From the NCBI RefSeq assembly GCF_036898095.1, contig NC_090744.1:13111143-13175142 (forward strand): a stretch of DNA of 64,000 nucleotides, read 5' to 3'. The stretch is from Palaemon carinicauda (taxonomy: Eukaryota > Arthropoda > Malacostraca > Decapoda > Palaemonidae). Of this stretch, positions 47,046-58,252 are shown in pieces; within the stretch, counting starts at the first letter, position 1, and every line of letters starts with the position of its first letter. The notes beneath the pieces were generated by a model, which saw only the letters and a list, made by a program, of their open reading frames with translations, did no database searches and was not told the origin of the DNA. Made by a program: the position numbers and the translations under genes.

Positions 47046-49205
47046 GTGCCTATGAATAAGGGCGGGAAATCATTGCCAAATGGAGGAGGGACTCTTGGCT
47101 CGCCTTTCTCCATTTCTTCACAACTGCCTCGATATCCTCCACACTGAAGAGGGAGGGACCGTCCATCGAGGAATTGCAGAGCTTCAGAGCTTCTCTCCTA
47201 GGCACCTACTTCTGAAATTTCGAGATTACGACATCCTGTCATCTCAAAATAGTAGTCTGTGAAAGAAACCTCTCTATGAGATCTCGAGCCTCTGCTGGCT
47301 CTGGGAGGCAAAGAGTTCCATGGGGGGCGGAGTGGCTGCCAGGTGGAATTGCTTCATCTTCTGCAGCTTGATAAGGATGATTACCAGCCTCTCCCACTCC
47401 GGGTCTCGGCCAATGTTAGAGGCCTTCGTACTAAGGTACAGTTGGTAACTAGACGACTACTGTGGGGAAGGAAGGCGAGGTGCTGTCGGAGGAGGAATTG
47501 CTTAACAGTAGTGCTATTGCATCATGGGTCAGCTGAAGGACTATAAGTCCCAGAGAACTTCGAAACCTCCATGCTGGGGAACAGCTGGAGGATTGTGGGT
47601 TGGTCCTGAGACCACTTGTGTTCTTTGATAAGGTGATGGCATCCAAAGGGAAACCCCAAATATGCTTCCTAGGTCAAGGTGGAGAGCCTATGAAAGGAAG
47701 AGCACGAGCGGGTGGAACGTCATGTTCTTCTCCATGCTCTTTTGCCCTAAGGAAGCGAGAGTGGTCAGCCTGACTATCACGAGCGAACATGCTCTTACTA
47801 CTTACCTTAGTAAGACAATGCTACCGACGCAGCAGTACCCAAAAAATGCGATCACTGTACTACCTGATGGTGACGTGAACGTTGGCGAGGCGAGCGCTGG
47901 CGCAGTGAGTCGTTATGAACACCTGTACAGGTGAGAACTGGTAAGGTGTTACCCATCTGACCCTGCTGTCTTGCCACCTGCACGTAGTGCACTAGTGAGG
48001 GTGGGTGAGCTACTGAGGTAGCACTCACCTATGGTACTCACAGTGTCAAAACATGAAACGATGGTGAATAGGATCTACCAAACTCGCTATAGTGAGCATG
48101 TCCCCTGGCCGAGACAAAACACAGACCCTGGTCAGGAAGAGGAGCTCATCCACCCACCTAAGCAGTTGCTGGTACACAGTCAGAACAGCAGGTTCTTCGT
48201 TGTGAGAGGTTGAATCCCTAAGGCGAGATCCTAGAAGGACCTTGCCTCACAACACAATGAGCATTCTGTTGTGCCCTACAGACATGATGGCACGGGTCGG
48301 GAGTGCCCAACAGTCGCCTAACCCTATTGTCGTCTAGTTCCGAGAAGCCACGCTCGGAAGAGCTACATCGAGACATCGATGAATTGAGCACACGCTTCTG
48401 GAAGCCCTGGGGGATGACCACTCGGGCAAAGGGTACCTTGAGGGGAACCTTCAAGCACACTATCTCCTTCCCTTCAACATGCTGATCAAGCTCAGGTTGA
48501 AGGTCAGTATCGCATGCTGTGAGTTGCTAAATGGAGGCGAAGCTAGTTTTTGGGTTCATCCAGGAGCGATCCTCCGACAAAGTTTTCTGCAACTGCTCAC
48601 ATTCGTCCATCAAAGCATGACAAACGTAGGGTAGGCGAACAGAAGCTGAGGTCGCTTTGGGTAGCCACGAGACTCCTTTGGTAAATGACCTCCGGAGTCT
48701 CTGGGAGAAAAACCGAAGTCAATCTCTCGGGAGGCAGCTAAGTGCTCTCACTGTGTCCCTGACCGAAAGACCTCAAGCAGTCGTTCCTTGCATAGGGAAC
48801 CCACAAGCCCAAAAGAAGGAGGCCACAGTTGACGCACATCGTCAGCAAAGAGAGATTCCCCTATGGCTGAGGGCGGCGCTGCTTTTCTACGGGAAGCAAC
48901 AAAGTTCTCAGAACTGCAAAGTTATCTGGGGATCAAAGGGCCAGCACTCTTACTCAACTGATCCCCAGCAGAATGATTGAGCAGTCAGAGTGAATGGAAC
49001 AAGCCAACGGAGTAAGACGGCGAGGTTTCTTCCCCTTCGAGGATGATTTCGAAGGGGAATAGTCCCTCTTGTACTTCTTCCGCCACCTATCGTATCGCAG
49101 CCACTGGAAGAGAGGCCGCTCCCTACAACTAGATGCTGAAAAGACGTGTGTCTCCTATACACAGGACAAAGGCCGGGAGGATCCGTCTCCATGGATGACA
49201 TAAAG
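47046..49205 (-). pseudogene. Probable DIRS gag remnant
   Basis: GC-rich DNA between the RT remnant and the left end of the element, on -. Short frames such as 49201-48950 and 48460-48218 (with CRAQQNAHCVV, Cys/His residues that could be part of a zinc-binding start) are in keeping with a broken gag, but there is no long frame. The assignment rests mainly on position. Confidence 0.5.
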
Positions 49206-49520
49206 CTACCGCACTGACACCCTGAACGAGAAAGAAAACGGAAAGTTTTTAAAGTTTAGGCCAGTTTGTATTTATTCAGAATAAGTAAAAATGATGATTG
49301 GAGAGAACAACAGCACGTCTGTTCTCTACCGAGCCAAAATAAAAAGTGACGGCATGTTATCTGTGTGGGTGTGAGCAGGGTGGCCGGTTGACCAGCCGCT
49401 AACTAGCAGTGAGTAGTTACATCTCCCTAAAGATCTTACGGTTAATTTCAGCTGTTGCCGAAATATATCTCCCCACTGTGACGAGTGAAAGGGTTTGTAT
49501 ATAGTGTCAGAACAATCTAG

Positions 49521-51103
49521 TCTTTAAAAGGCATCAGATTCCCTTGTTTGTTTCCTAACCCATTTTACTGTCTTCTCTGTGCCTAAGCTGCTTAGAATTT
49601 TGATCTAATTTAGAAAAATAATACCAAAGACTATAACTACAAGAAAATGAATTTATCTGTAATCACATATAACGGGTAAACCTAGATTTATGTAATGACA
49701 CATAACTCACAAAAATAAAATGTTTTCTAATCACCCAAATATAATCTGTTGGAAATATATGTATTGAAATTTTTACCATGATCACTATCATGCTACCTGA
49801 CTATTAAAACAAAATATTAACCTAAAATGCATCATGGATATTACATTTCATTAACATTATTCATTTTACAATGGTAAATAAAACTAAACTTCAGGACCAA
49901 TACCTTAAGAAGTAAAAACTAATATGACCAAGATTCTTTCCAAACTTCTAATCAAGACGAGAGGTTTCCCTAGAAGATACCAAATATGAGGTCAACACAT
50001 CCCCAGGCTTATGTCAAAAGAAGTTTTACAGATAGAATAGCTTTCAAATATCAAAAAAAGTTCTCTTTAACAATGACCAAATACATTCAATAACATACAA
50101 GACATTTTTGACATGAACTAGATATAAATAAACGAAGATACACTATACTGTAGGAGTGGCCAAATACATGATAATTACCAAGACAATCCAAGTAATAATA
50201 ATAAAGTACATTTCTATTCAACAATCTTGTGATGAAAAATTCAGGTGTAAAAATTATAATCGTAGCCTGAGACCATTAAATAGACCGCTTCAACGTTAAA
50301 TCAATGGGCAAATTCACATTAATGTCATTAAGAATAGAGTAAAGTTCTGAAATTAAATTAAAAAATAACCATATCAATTTAATATTAAGGAGCTTACAGC
50401 CCTTTTTTGTCATAATAGAAAATATGAAAGAACAGGATGTACATTAATAAGGTTTGGAACTAATACAAATTGCCCTTTATAAACAATGGCAAAAATCTGA
50501 TACCTGTACAATCAAATCGTTTCATAAATACAAACCTATTCTAAAGTGATACTTCGTCACTGGGTTAGGCAGAGAAACTAAGAGTTAAGTTGCTGGGTAT
50601 AAGTTTTGATTTACAGTAAATAAAGGCTCTCCTAGGAGAGAAAATCTGCTCTCAAAACAAACCTATCGGTTACAGAAAGTCTTCAACTTAAAAACGAAAT
50701 AGGTTCCAAGAAACTATTTTTAAGTCAAATTTTATATTTTGACCAAGGGTAGGCTTCTAATTCACATGCCTATGATTTTCAGCAGTAAAAGCCAACGAAT
50801 AGTTCCGTTTCATATTGCCAACGTTGTCTTGCTTACTCCATAAAATTACATAATACTGTATTGTTTTATTACAGTTTTTCGTTAGGAAGTTTTGATACAT
50901 CTGAAATTTATGATTTCAGTTGGATTTGTGTGTGTATCTCCAAACATTCGTAAGCTGAGGGATCTTCTATTGCATTCCTAATAGACACAATGACCCAATG
51001 GTAGTTTTCAGGATACATCCTATCATCTTCCATAGCAGGAGTAAACCTGGAGCATTCAAATAGGTCATAAGAACTATGTTTGCCATGCTGGGGTGTAGTA
51101 CTT
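49521..51103. other. No gene assigned
   Basis: AT-rich DNA without recognisable repeats or frames. Confidence 0.5.
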
Positions 51104-51411
51104 TTAACCCTTTTACCCCCAGGCTATTTGGAACTTTCCAACCCTTAACCCCCGGGGGTTATTTTTTTTCAAACACATTTTGCAGTAAATATTTTCTAAA
51201 TTGCTCTAACACCCTTAATTTTCGTCATAGAGAAGTCAGGTTGGTCTCATTCTCTTGGAAAATGCCTGAAGTTTCTCAAAAAATTATCAAAAATATGCAA
51301 AAAAAATTGTAAATAGCAGATTTTTGCAAGGACGTACCGGTACATCCATGGTGGTAAAGGGATGTGTTTTGTGAAACGTACCAGTACGTCCTTTGGGGGT
51401 AAAAGGGTTAA
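51104..51411. mobile_element. piggyBac-like MITE, copy 4 (opposite orientation)
   Basis: TTAA at both ends, CCCTTTTACCCCCAGGC start and CTTTGGGGGTAAAAGGG end. It lies in reverse orientation to the other four copies. The central palindrome has one change (GGACGTACCGGTACATCC). Confidence 0.85.
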
Positions 51412-52490
51412 GATATCTGAAACCTATGGTCATCTTGGATCACCTATTATGATCCAGATAAGTTGATTCTTGTGTAAACAGAATTTATGGAATACAGTAT
51501 ACCTAAAACATGAAGTTCTGAACAGCCCGGAACTTGGTAAGACATTCAAGAAACCATCAATACAATTCTTTTGACACTTTGTTGAACTATGTACATTCCA
51601 ACTACAGCAGAACCGATCAAAATTAATTTCAAAACAGTAGAGTGCATAATCATTTCACATCCAAGACAGAATGTGGTGAAAATTAACTCTCATCTCTCTA
51701 ACTCTCATTTTAACAAGCAAAGGAAATGCTTGAATATAGCAGTCAAGGATAAAACTAACTTCAGGCAACGAACATTTTATTTGAGGAAAGTCCTGCTTTG
51801 ATACTAACTTGGAATACCTTGTAATTACCAGCTAATAAAATGGGGACTTTAACATTCTTTGAAATCCCAATGAGACTCCATGACAAAAGAAAGCTGTCGG
51901 GGAATTTTGGCCTAAGATTTATCCACAATTTAAAGTATGCTTATAAGTTTCCAACAGTTCATAAGAAAGCAGTTAACTGTCAACGTTGGTCAGGATAGCG
52001 ACTGGTGGCGAGGCAGTGACCTCATCACTTCTACCTCCTGGGATTTAGTTTTGCTGACAATTTTGAAAGAGGCTCACAACTATTTTAAATGGTAATTCCT
52101 TCCAGAATAAATTGCGAAAATAAAATAGTTTTAGACCGTTCAATGATACCTTTAGGCAACCTTCCAAAGCCAAGTTTGAGGTTTCAGTATGGATACTGAA
52201 ATGCACACGAGGAGAGTTCTCTAAGTTCTTCATGTGTCTAGAATTCTAATTGCTATCTAAAACAATTTTTGCAGATCAACGCCTTCGTTAAACTGGTTAG
52301 AAGAGAAAATAATCATTGAGCACACTACAGTCCAACAGTATTCATATAAGTCTATTTTTCAATGCATTAGATGTAAGGAACATTATGTCTATTGATTCTA
52401 CACCTTTCCTCTCTGAATTAATAGATATGAATCAACTCTCATGAGAGAAGTCCTGTCTTTATCATTCCAAGACATATGGAACTACAGAAA
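51412..52490. other. No gene assigned
   Basis: AT-rich DNA, no recognisable repeat or coding signal. Confidence 0.5.
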
Positions 52491-52494
52491 TCTG

Positions 52495-52568
52495 TCTGTT
52501 GTTCACATTAGGAATAAGAATGAAGTCGCATTAGACTCTTCATTCATGTTCCTAGTGTGAACAACAGA
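52495..52568. ncRNA. Pre-miRNA-like hairpin (candidate)
   Basis: CTGTTGTTCACATTAGGAAT (start of the 5' arm, 52496-52525) is the inverted complement of 52538-52567 with three differences over 30 bases, two of which would be G-U pairs on the + transcript. The loop is 12 bases, and one more pair extends the stem at the base. Size and loop suit a microRNA precursor; a small foldback repeat is the alternative. Strand and expression are unknown. Confidence 0.4.
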
Positions 52569-52611
52569 ACATTACTGCATTCTTCATCTACATAAAGAAA
52601 TCCTAGATGGC

Positions 52612-52920
52612 TTAACCCTTTTACCCCCAAAGGACGTACTGGTACGTTTCACAAAAGCCATCCCTTTACCCCCATGGACGTACCGGTACGTCCATGCAAA
52701 AAAATGCCATAAAAATTTATTTTTTCATATTTTTGATAATTTTTTAAGAAAATTCAGGCATTTTCCAAGAGAATGAGACCAACCTGACCTCTCTATGACA
52801 AAAATTAAGGCTGTTAGAGCAATTTAAAGAAAATATGCAGCAAAATGTGCTGGGGAAAAAATAACCCCTTGGGGGTTAAGGGTTGGAAATTTCCAAAGAG
52901 CCTAGGGGTAAAAGGGTTAA
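52612..52920. mobile_element. piggyBac-like MITE, copy 5
   Basis: TTAA-bounded, 309 bp, CCCTTTTACCCCCAAAGG start and GGGGTAAAAGGG end, with the perfect palindrome GGACGTACCGGTACGTCC at about 52676-52693. Same orientation as copies 1 to 3. Confidence 0.85.
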
Positions 52921-53580
52921 GAAGCATTCTTAACTATCATACTCTTCAAAATTCTTGGTGAGTCATGAGGACTTGGAATGGAATTATTAACTTGACTAAA
53001 CTGCCTAGCCCAGCACTAGAGCCTGTGAGGTCTTCAGCAACCAAGTGCATGTGGGGAGAAACCCAGCAGCCATAAGTGTTCCAAGAGCAACCATACTTCT
53101 TAGTATTCCAGTTTCTTAACCTGGTTCTGTAACCAACCACTGACGCATACCAAATGAGGAGCACTTCTCACAAAACCAACGGTTGTCCTGCCAGAAAAGT
53201 GACCAAGTCTACTGAGGTAGGTAAGGAACATGAGTTTCACTATGCTAATCTCCTTTTGTGCCCACAAACGATCCAAATATAGTTCCTCAGATTATTAAGT
53301 TCCAGGGGCCTGACTTCCTGACAAGGGGAAAAATCTGTCAGGTACCAAAGACCCTTCAATATATCTCACACTTAAATACTCAAGATATTCCAAAAGCCAA
53401 CAATTACTCAATATAATTTCTAACCTTATGGTCCAATTCACCGGCAACAAGAATTATATCTATAAAGGCAGTCTAACAAAAGTTTACATAACAACTCTTT
53501 GGAGCTGAATAGAGCTTGAATAAGAGAAGACTTTCATTAGTTGAGGGGCTAGCGCTTATAAGTGTAAAAATATATAGGAC
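52921..53580. other. No gene assigned
   Basis: AT-rich spacer, nothing recognised. Confidence 0.45.
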
Positions 53581-54120
53581 CTTATTTCAAGAATAGAATA
53601 GAAATGAATGGCGAGTGATTGTGACACACTTCCGATAAGACCCGTTGCTACCTAGGGTTACGCAGTGGCTAAGTGTCCTATATGAGACTGTTACTACTCC
53701 ATTACACAAGTCTAATAGTTATGTTATTGCTACTAGTTACAACAGCATGAATGCAAGAGTTTATGGGAGAAGTACAAGAGGAAGGCCAAGGTTTGGGTGG
53801 ATGGATGGAGTGAAGAAAGCTTTGGGTGATAGGAGGATAGATGTGAGAGAGGCAAGAGAGCGTGCTATAAATAGGAATAAATGGCAAGCAATTGTGACGC
53901 AGTTCCGGTAGGCCCTGCTGCTTCCTCCGGTGCCTTAGATGACCGCGGAGGTAGCAGCAGTAGGGGATTCAGCGTTATGAAGCTTCATCTGTGGTGGATA
54001 ACGGGGGAGGGTGGGGTGTGGCACCCTAGGAGTATCACCCTCAGTTGAGTCCCTTGCCAGGCTGGGAGGAACGTAGAGAGGAGAAATGGGGGAAGTGCCT
54101 TGGTATATGTATGTATGTAC
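53581..54120 (+). pseudogene. LINE ORF2 C-terminal fragment and 3' UTR
   Basis: Around 53745-53911 it reads NARVYGRSTRGRPRFGWMDG, then VKKALGDRRIDVREARERAI and NRNKWQAIVTQFR, the basic GRxxRGRPRxxWxD tail common at the end of non-LTR ORF2 proteins. A GC-rich 3' UTR follows (GGCCCTGCTGCTTCCTCCGG, ACCGCGGAGGTAGCAGCAG) and a TATGTATGTATGTA tail near 54105-54118. Sequence at 53590-53640 (AATGGCGAGTGATTGTGACA) is a second, degenerate copy of the ORF end, so part of the fragment is duplicated. Confidence 0.72.
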
Positions 54121-54727
54121 AACAGCATACAATTGTGTAGTGGTGAAGACTGTGACAAAATTATTACCACTACAAAAAAATAAAAACTTTGCATATAAAC
54201 AGCTTATGCACAATATTCCCCAGAATTCCAATTAAGTTATGCCTTACCTTAAAGTTCAATTGCAGTGACATTGGCATTTTGTGGAGACATAAAAAACCAG
54301 AGAAAAAAAAGACAACTTTTAACCACAATGTTCAGAATAAACTCTGGAAATCTGTAACCAGAATTGTATGTTATTGGCAATTTGTGTGCTCAGATGAAAA
54401 ACCAGAGAAAAAAAAACACTAACCAGAATGTGAAGAAACTCTGGAAAACTGTACTCACAAATTGCCAATGACATACAATTCTTGAAATGCCTTTTATGCT
54501 ATCACAAGATAGAAAATTCTGTTATATACATAAATAAAAACTTGCCTAATAAGATTGAGATAGGAAGAAAGTCTGGTAGGTGGAAACCAATCACTACCTA
54601 GTGCAAAACACTCTCATCTGCGATACGTCGTGGTTTATATGATAAATCCTTCGTTGAAAACCGTAAACTATCACTGAGTTACGAGTGGGTGGGTCTTTTC
54701 TTAGTATAATTATTGAATGACTAATTA
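54121..54727. other. No gene; small inverted repeat and tandem duplication
   Basis: GAATTGTATGTTATTGGCAA (54361-54386 in full) is inverted at 54456-54481 with one mismatch over 26 bases. Between and before them, an AAAACCAGAGAAAAAAAA block occurs twice about 107 bp apart. Confidence 0.6.
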
Positions 54728-54980
54728 ATAGACTGCAAAGTTGTGGTTGATGGACACCTTAGTGAGTATAGGAATGTAATATCTGGTGTTCCTCAGGGTA
54801 GTATGCTTGTTGCATATGCAGATGATGGAACTCTTTGCATCAATTCCATCTCCTGAATGTAGATCTGGGGTTACCAAATCCCTTAATAGAGATCTAGCTA
54901 AAGTTAGTGCATGGTGCAAATTATGGAACATAGAGTTGAACCCCAACTCAATATATAAAAACTATATAAAGAACTTGTCA
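54728..54980 (+). pseudogene. LINE reverse transcriptase scrap with internal deletion
   Basis: Reads VVVDGHLSEYRNVISGVPQG, SMLVAYADDGTLCI and, after a shift, SLNRDLAKVSAWCKLWNIEL, NPNS. The PQGS and YADD motifs are normally some 25-30 residues apart but are almost adjacent here, so an internal segment is missing. Jockey/CR1-like. Confidence 0.75.
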
Positions 54981-56335
54981 TACCACAGAGCAGAATAATA
55001 TGACTAATACAGAAATATTATTGCCAACTGTAACAAAAGCAATAGTTCACATCTGGTGATTAACATCACCTTAAAAAGTAAAAGCAAAATACAAAAGGCA
55101 ATATGAAAAAAAGCTTGGCAAAGCTTAGTAGTGGGCTACAGGATACCACAAAAAGATGCTTAACCATCACTTAAGGATAGGAATATGATCTTTTAACCTA
55201 GATCTGTGATGATGATACTCCTCAAAGGAGATCATATCCTTTGATACAAAAACCTACACTAGAAACAGAGCTTTTCAATTGAATGTTAAGTTGGCCACTT
55301 CATACAGTATATGTACTAAACCCTACTAGAATTATTAACAGGCAGAACACATTTAGAGGATCCTAGTGAATTAGCACAAATATTTCTTTTCATACTAAAA
55401 AACCATGAACAAAGGAGACCATAAAGATAATTTTAGAATGTTATTTGAGACCAAAATCAGTGAACTATTTGCCTTAAAAACTCTTAATTGAGTGGAACCC
55501 AAACAGCAATCATTTGAAAACAGTTTAAATTAAGCATTAATAAGAAAATAAATAATATGCACTGACTTTGTCAATGTTTTTTTCATATATAATGGATTCC
55601 ACCCGAGACTAATTTACTTTTAAAAATCTAATTGGGAATTTCCTTAAGTAGGATATTTCAGAAAAAGTCTAAATGTATTCTGCCTATTAACAATGTTATA
55701 AAAAAATTCATAAGCCCTAAAAACAATATAGAACATAAATTAACATGAGAAACAGAATGCCAAGAGTCTACTTAATATAAAGTGTATAAGATCTGTCAGG
55801 ATTCAGAGGCAATGTTGAATCTTGTTCTCTACATGAAAAATTGCTGAAAAGGCCTGGACCAGGATACAGTATAGAGTGAGAATGTGAGGTTATTTCATCA
55901 GGAGGCTGTAGCCTACTTCTCCATCCAAAGTACCAATGTAATGTTTAAAATCCATCCCCGTAACTGCTGTTGATAAATGAGTATATTTCCCTCAGTAAAC
56001 AAATTTATGATCTAATCACATGCAGCTCTTTCACCAGAAAACTAGTGCAGAGATTATGGCTCTTTATCAGAATCATCAGCAACTTTTAAGGCACATTTGG
56101 GCCTTGCCACTGCCAAGATAATCACCCGTCTCTCTCAGATTCTGCTGGTAACAAAGTGTCCCTTTGGTGAACTGGCTCTCAGGGGAACTATTTTACATAC
56201 TTACTTATAGCTTTCTTCGTTACTATAATGAACAGCAGCAAAGAGCTTAGTATAGATCCTTGATGGATACAAGTATTGATCTCATATTCTTCTAACAGCG
56301 TCCATTCCCATGATTTTTAATTGAGTTTCTTAATT
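54981..56335. other. No gene assigned
   Basis: AT-rich DNA next to the intact DIRS element. No recognisable features. Confidence 0.5.
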
Positions 56336-56534
56336 ATGTTATTTTTATAATAAAATAAATTTTTGAATATACTTACCCGGTGATTATATAAGCTGCAGCT
56401 CTGCTGCCCGACAGAAAAACTCTACGCTCGAAATCCGCCAGCGATCGCTATGCAGGTAGGGGGTGTACTTCAACAGCGCCATCTGTCGTGCAGGTACTCA
56501 GTACTCAATGTAAACACAGAACTCAATTTTCTCC
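56336..56534 (-). repeat. DIRS right inverted terminal repeat
   Basis: Positions 56381-56534 match the reverse complement of 62665-62818 with about four differences. The outermost 55 bases (56336-56390) are the perfect inverted complement of 56580-56634 in the ICR. The outer edge is set by that match. Confidence 0.92.
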
Positions 56535-56579
56535 TCGGTCCACTGGGTCTCTATTGGGGAGGAAGGGAGGGTCCTTTAA

Positions 56580-56672
56580 TATATAATCACCGGGTAAGTA
56601 TATTCAAAAATTTATTTTATTATAAAAATAACATTTTTCAATATTAAACTTAGCCGGTGATTATATAAGCTG
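56580..56672 (-). promoter_or_regulatory. DIRS internal complementary region (end-junction copy)
   Basis: On +, 56580-56634 is complementary to the right end (56336-56390, 55 of 55 bases) and 56635-56672 is complementary to the left end (62802-62839, 38 of 38 bases). The boundary falls between 56634 and 56635 with no extra bases. The block is thus a copy of the circle junction of the element. Family knowledge: the ICR is thought to bridge the ends during circular DNA synthesis. Confidence 0.93.
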
Positions 56673-57079
56673 ATTCACACCCAGGGGGGTGGGTAGAGAC
56701 CAGCAATAAATGTTTACATTATTATGAGCTAAGGATTTTTTTATTTAATTTTAGCAGTTATTCAAAATAACAAACATAAAATAAATAAGTACCTGGTAAG
56801 GAAGTCGACTTGAACAATTACTCTGCCTTTTTAAGTACGTCTTCCTTACGGAGCCTCGCGATCCTCTTAGGATGCTGAGCGACCCCTAGGAGCTGAAGTA
56901 TCAAGGGTTGCAACCCATACTACAGGACCTCATCAAAACCTCTAATCTAGGCGCTTCTCAAGAAAAGAATTTGACCAACCGCCAAATCAACCAGGATGCG
57001 AAAGGCTTCTTAGCCTTCCGGACAACCCAAAAACAACAATAAAAAACATTTCAAGAGAAAGATTAAAAAGGTTATGGAA

Positions 57080-58252
57080 TTAGGGGAATGTAGTGGTTGA
57101 GCCCTCACCCACTACTGCACTCGCTGCTACGAATGGTCCCAGGGTGTAGCAGTTCTCGTAAAGAGACTGGACATCTTTAAGATAAAAAGACGCGAACACT
57201 GACTTGCTTCTCCAATAGGTTGCGTCCATTATACTCTGCAGAGATCTATTTTGTTTAAAGGCCACTGAAGTTGCGACAGCTCTAACTTCATGTGTCCTTA
57301 CCTTCAGCAAAGCTTGGTCTTCCTCACTCAGATGGGAATGAGCTTCTCGTATCAACAGTCTGATATAATAGGATAAGGCATTCTTTGACTTAGGCAAAGA
57401 AGGTTTCTTAATAGAACACCATAAAGCTTCTGACTGTCCTCGTAAAGGTTTAGTTCGTCTTAAATAGAACTTAAGAGCTCTAACAGGGCATAAGACTCTT
57501 TCTAGTTCATTTCCAACCATATTTGAAAGGCTTGGAATATCGAACGATTTCGGCCAAGGACGAGAAGGTAGCTCGTTTTTGGCTAGAAAACCAAGCTGTA
57601 AGGAACATGTAGCCGTTTCAGATGAAAATCCGATGTTCCTGCTGAAGGCGTGAATCTCACTGACTCTTTTAGCTGTGGCTAAGCAAACCAGGAAAAGAGT
57701 CTTTAAAGTGAGATCTTTAAAGGAGGCTGATTGTAGTGGCTCGAACCTTTCTGACATAAGGAATCTTAGTACCACGTCTAAATTCCAACCAGGTGTAGCC
57801 AAACGACGCTCCTTCGTGGTCTCAAAAGACTTAAGGAGGTCCTGTAGATCTTTGTTGTTGGAAAGATCTAAGCCTCTGTGACGGAAGACTGATGCCAACA
57901 TGCTTCTGTAACCTTTGATAGTGGGAGCTGAAAGAGATCTTTCTTTCCTCAGGTATAATAGGAAGTCAGCTATTTGGGTTACAGAGGTACTGGTCGAGGA
58001 TACTGATACTGACTTGCACCAGTTTCGGAAGACTTCCCACTTCGACTGGTAGACTCTAAGAGTGGATGTCCTCCTTGCTCTAGCAATCGCCCTGGCTGCC
58101 TCCTTCGAAAAGCCTCTAGCTCTAGAGAGTCTTTCTATAGTCTGAAGGCAGTCAGACGAAGAGCGTGGAGGCCTTGGTGTACCTTCTTTACGTGTGGCTG
58201 ACGTAGAAGGTCCACCCTTAGAGGAAGAGTTCTGGGAACGTCCACTAGCCAT
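57080..58252 (-). CDS. DIRS tyrosine recombinase
   Basis: Open frame on - with possible starts at 58252 (ATG, MASGRSQ) or 58273. It is part of a longer open frame that reaches 60223, but upstream of about 58250 that frame is out of phase with the RT and makes no recognisable protein. The N-terminal helical DNA-binding part has ARGFSKEAARAIARARRTST, LRVYQSKWEVFRNWC and TIKGYRSMLASVFRHRG. The catalytic domain has Arg in ATAKRVSEIHAF (residue 853 of the long frame), HEVR (H978, R981) and Tyr in SFYLKDV (Y1014), giving the R-H-R-Y set of tyrosine recombinases. The usual second His position before the Tyr is not His. It overlaps the end of the RT/RNase H frame by about 120 bases in another frame, an arrangement known in DIRS elements. 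Its role is site-independent insertion of the circular DNA copy. Confidence 0.93.
   Translation of the reverse strand: MASGRSQNSSSKGGPSTSATRKEGTPRPPRSSSDCLQTIERLSRARGFSKEAARAIARARRTSTLRVYQSKWEVFRNWCKSVSVSSTSTSVTQIADFLLYLRKERSLSAPTIKGYRSMLASVFRHRGLDLSNNKDLQDLLKSFETTKERRLATPGWNLDVVLRFLMSERFEPLQSASFKDLTLKTLFLVCLATAKRVSEIHAFSRNIGFSSETATCSLQLGFLAKNELPSRPWPKSFDIPSLSNMVGNELERVLCPVRALKFYLRRTKPLRGQSEALWCSIKKPSLPKSKNALSYYIRLLIREAHSHLSEEDQALLKVRTHEVRAVATSVAFKQNRSLQSIMDATYWRSKSVFASFYLKDVQSLYENCYTLGPFVAASAVVGEGSTTTFP

Larger units (their letters stand above)
45250..49520 (-). mobile_element. DIRS-like element of a second family, decayed
   Basis: The two ends are inverted relatives: GCAGTGGGGAGATATATCTC at 45305 on + and CAGTGGGGAGATATATTTCG on - at about 49480, each followed by a GTAACTAC, CTAGTTGGCGG/CTAGTTAGCGG and ACCGGCCACCCT series. 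Between them on - lie a gag-like region (49205-47045), an inserted R1 repeat (47045-46375) and an RT remnant (46309-45671). Sequence after the low-coordinate end (45530-45600) again holds end-like sequence (TACATACAAACCC), in the place where the internal complementary region lies in DIRS elements. Confidence 0.75.

Noticed and set aside
45250..49520. LTR retrotransposon or endogenous virus
   Set aside because: Ends are inverted rather than direct repeats, and the RT has the DIRS-type sequence (LDLKDIYFQIPIHPSS); no integrase, protease or envelope is seen.
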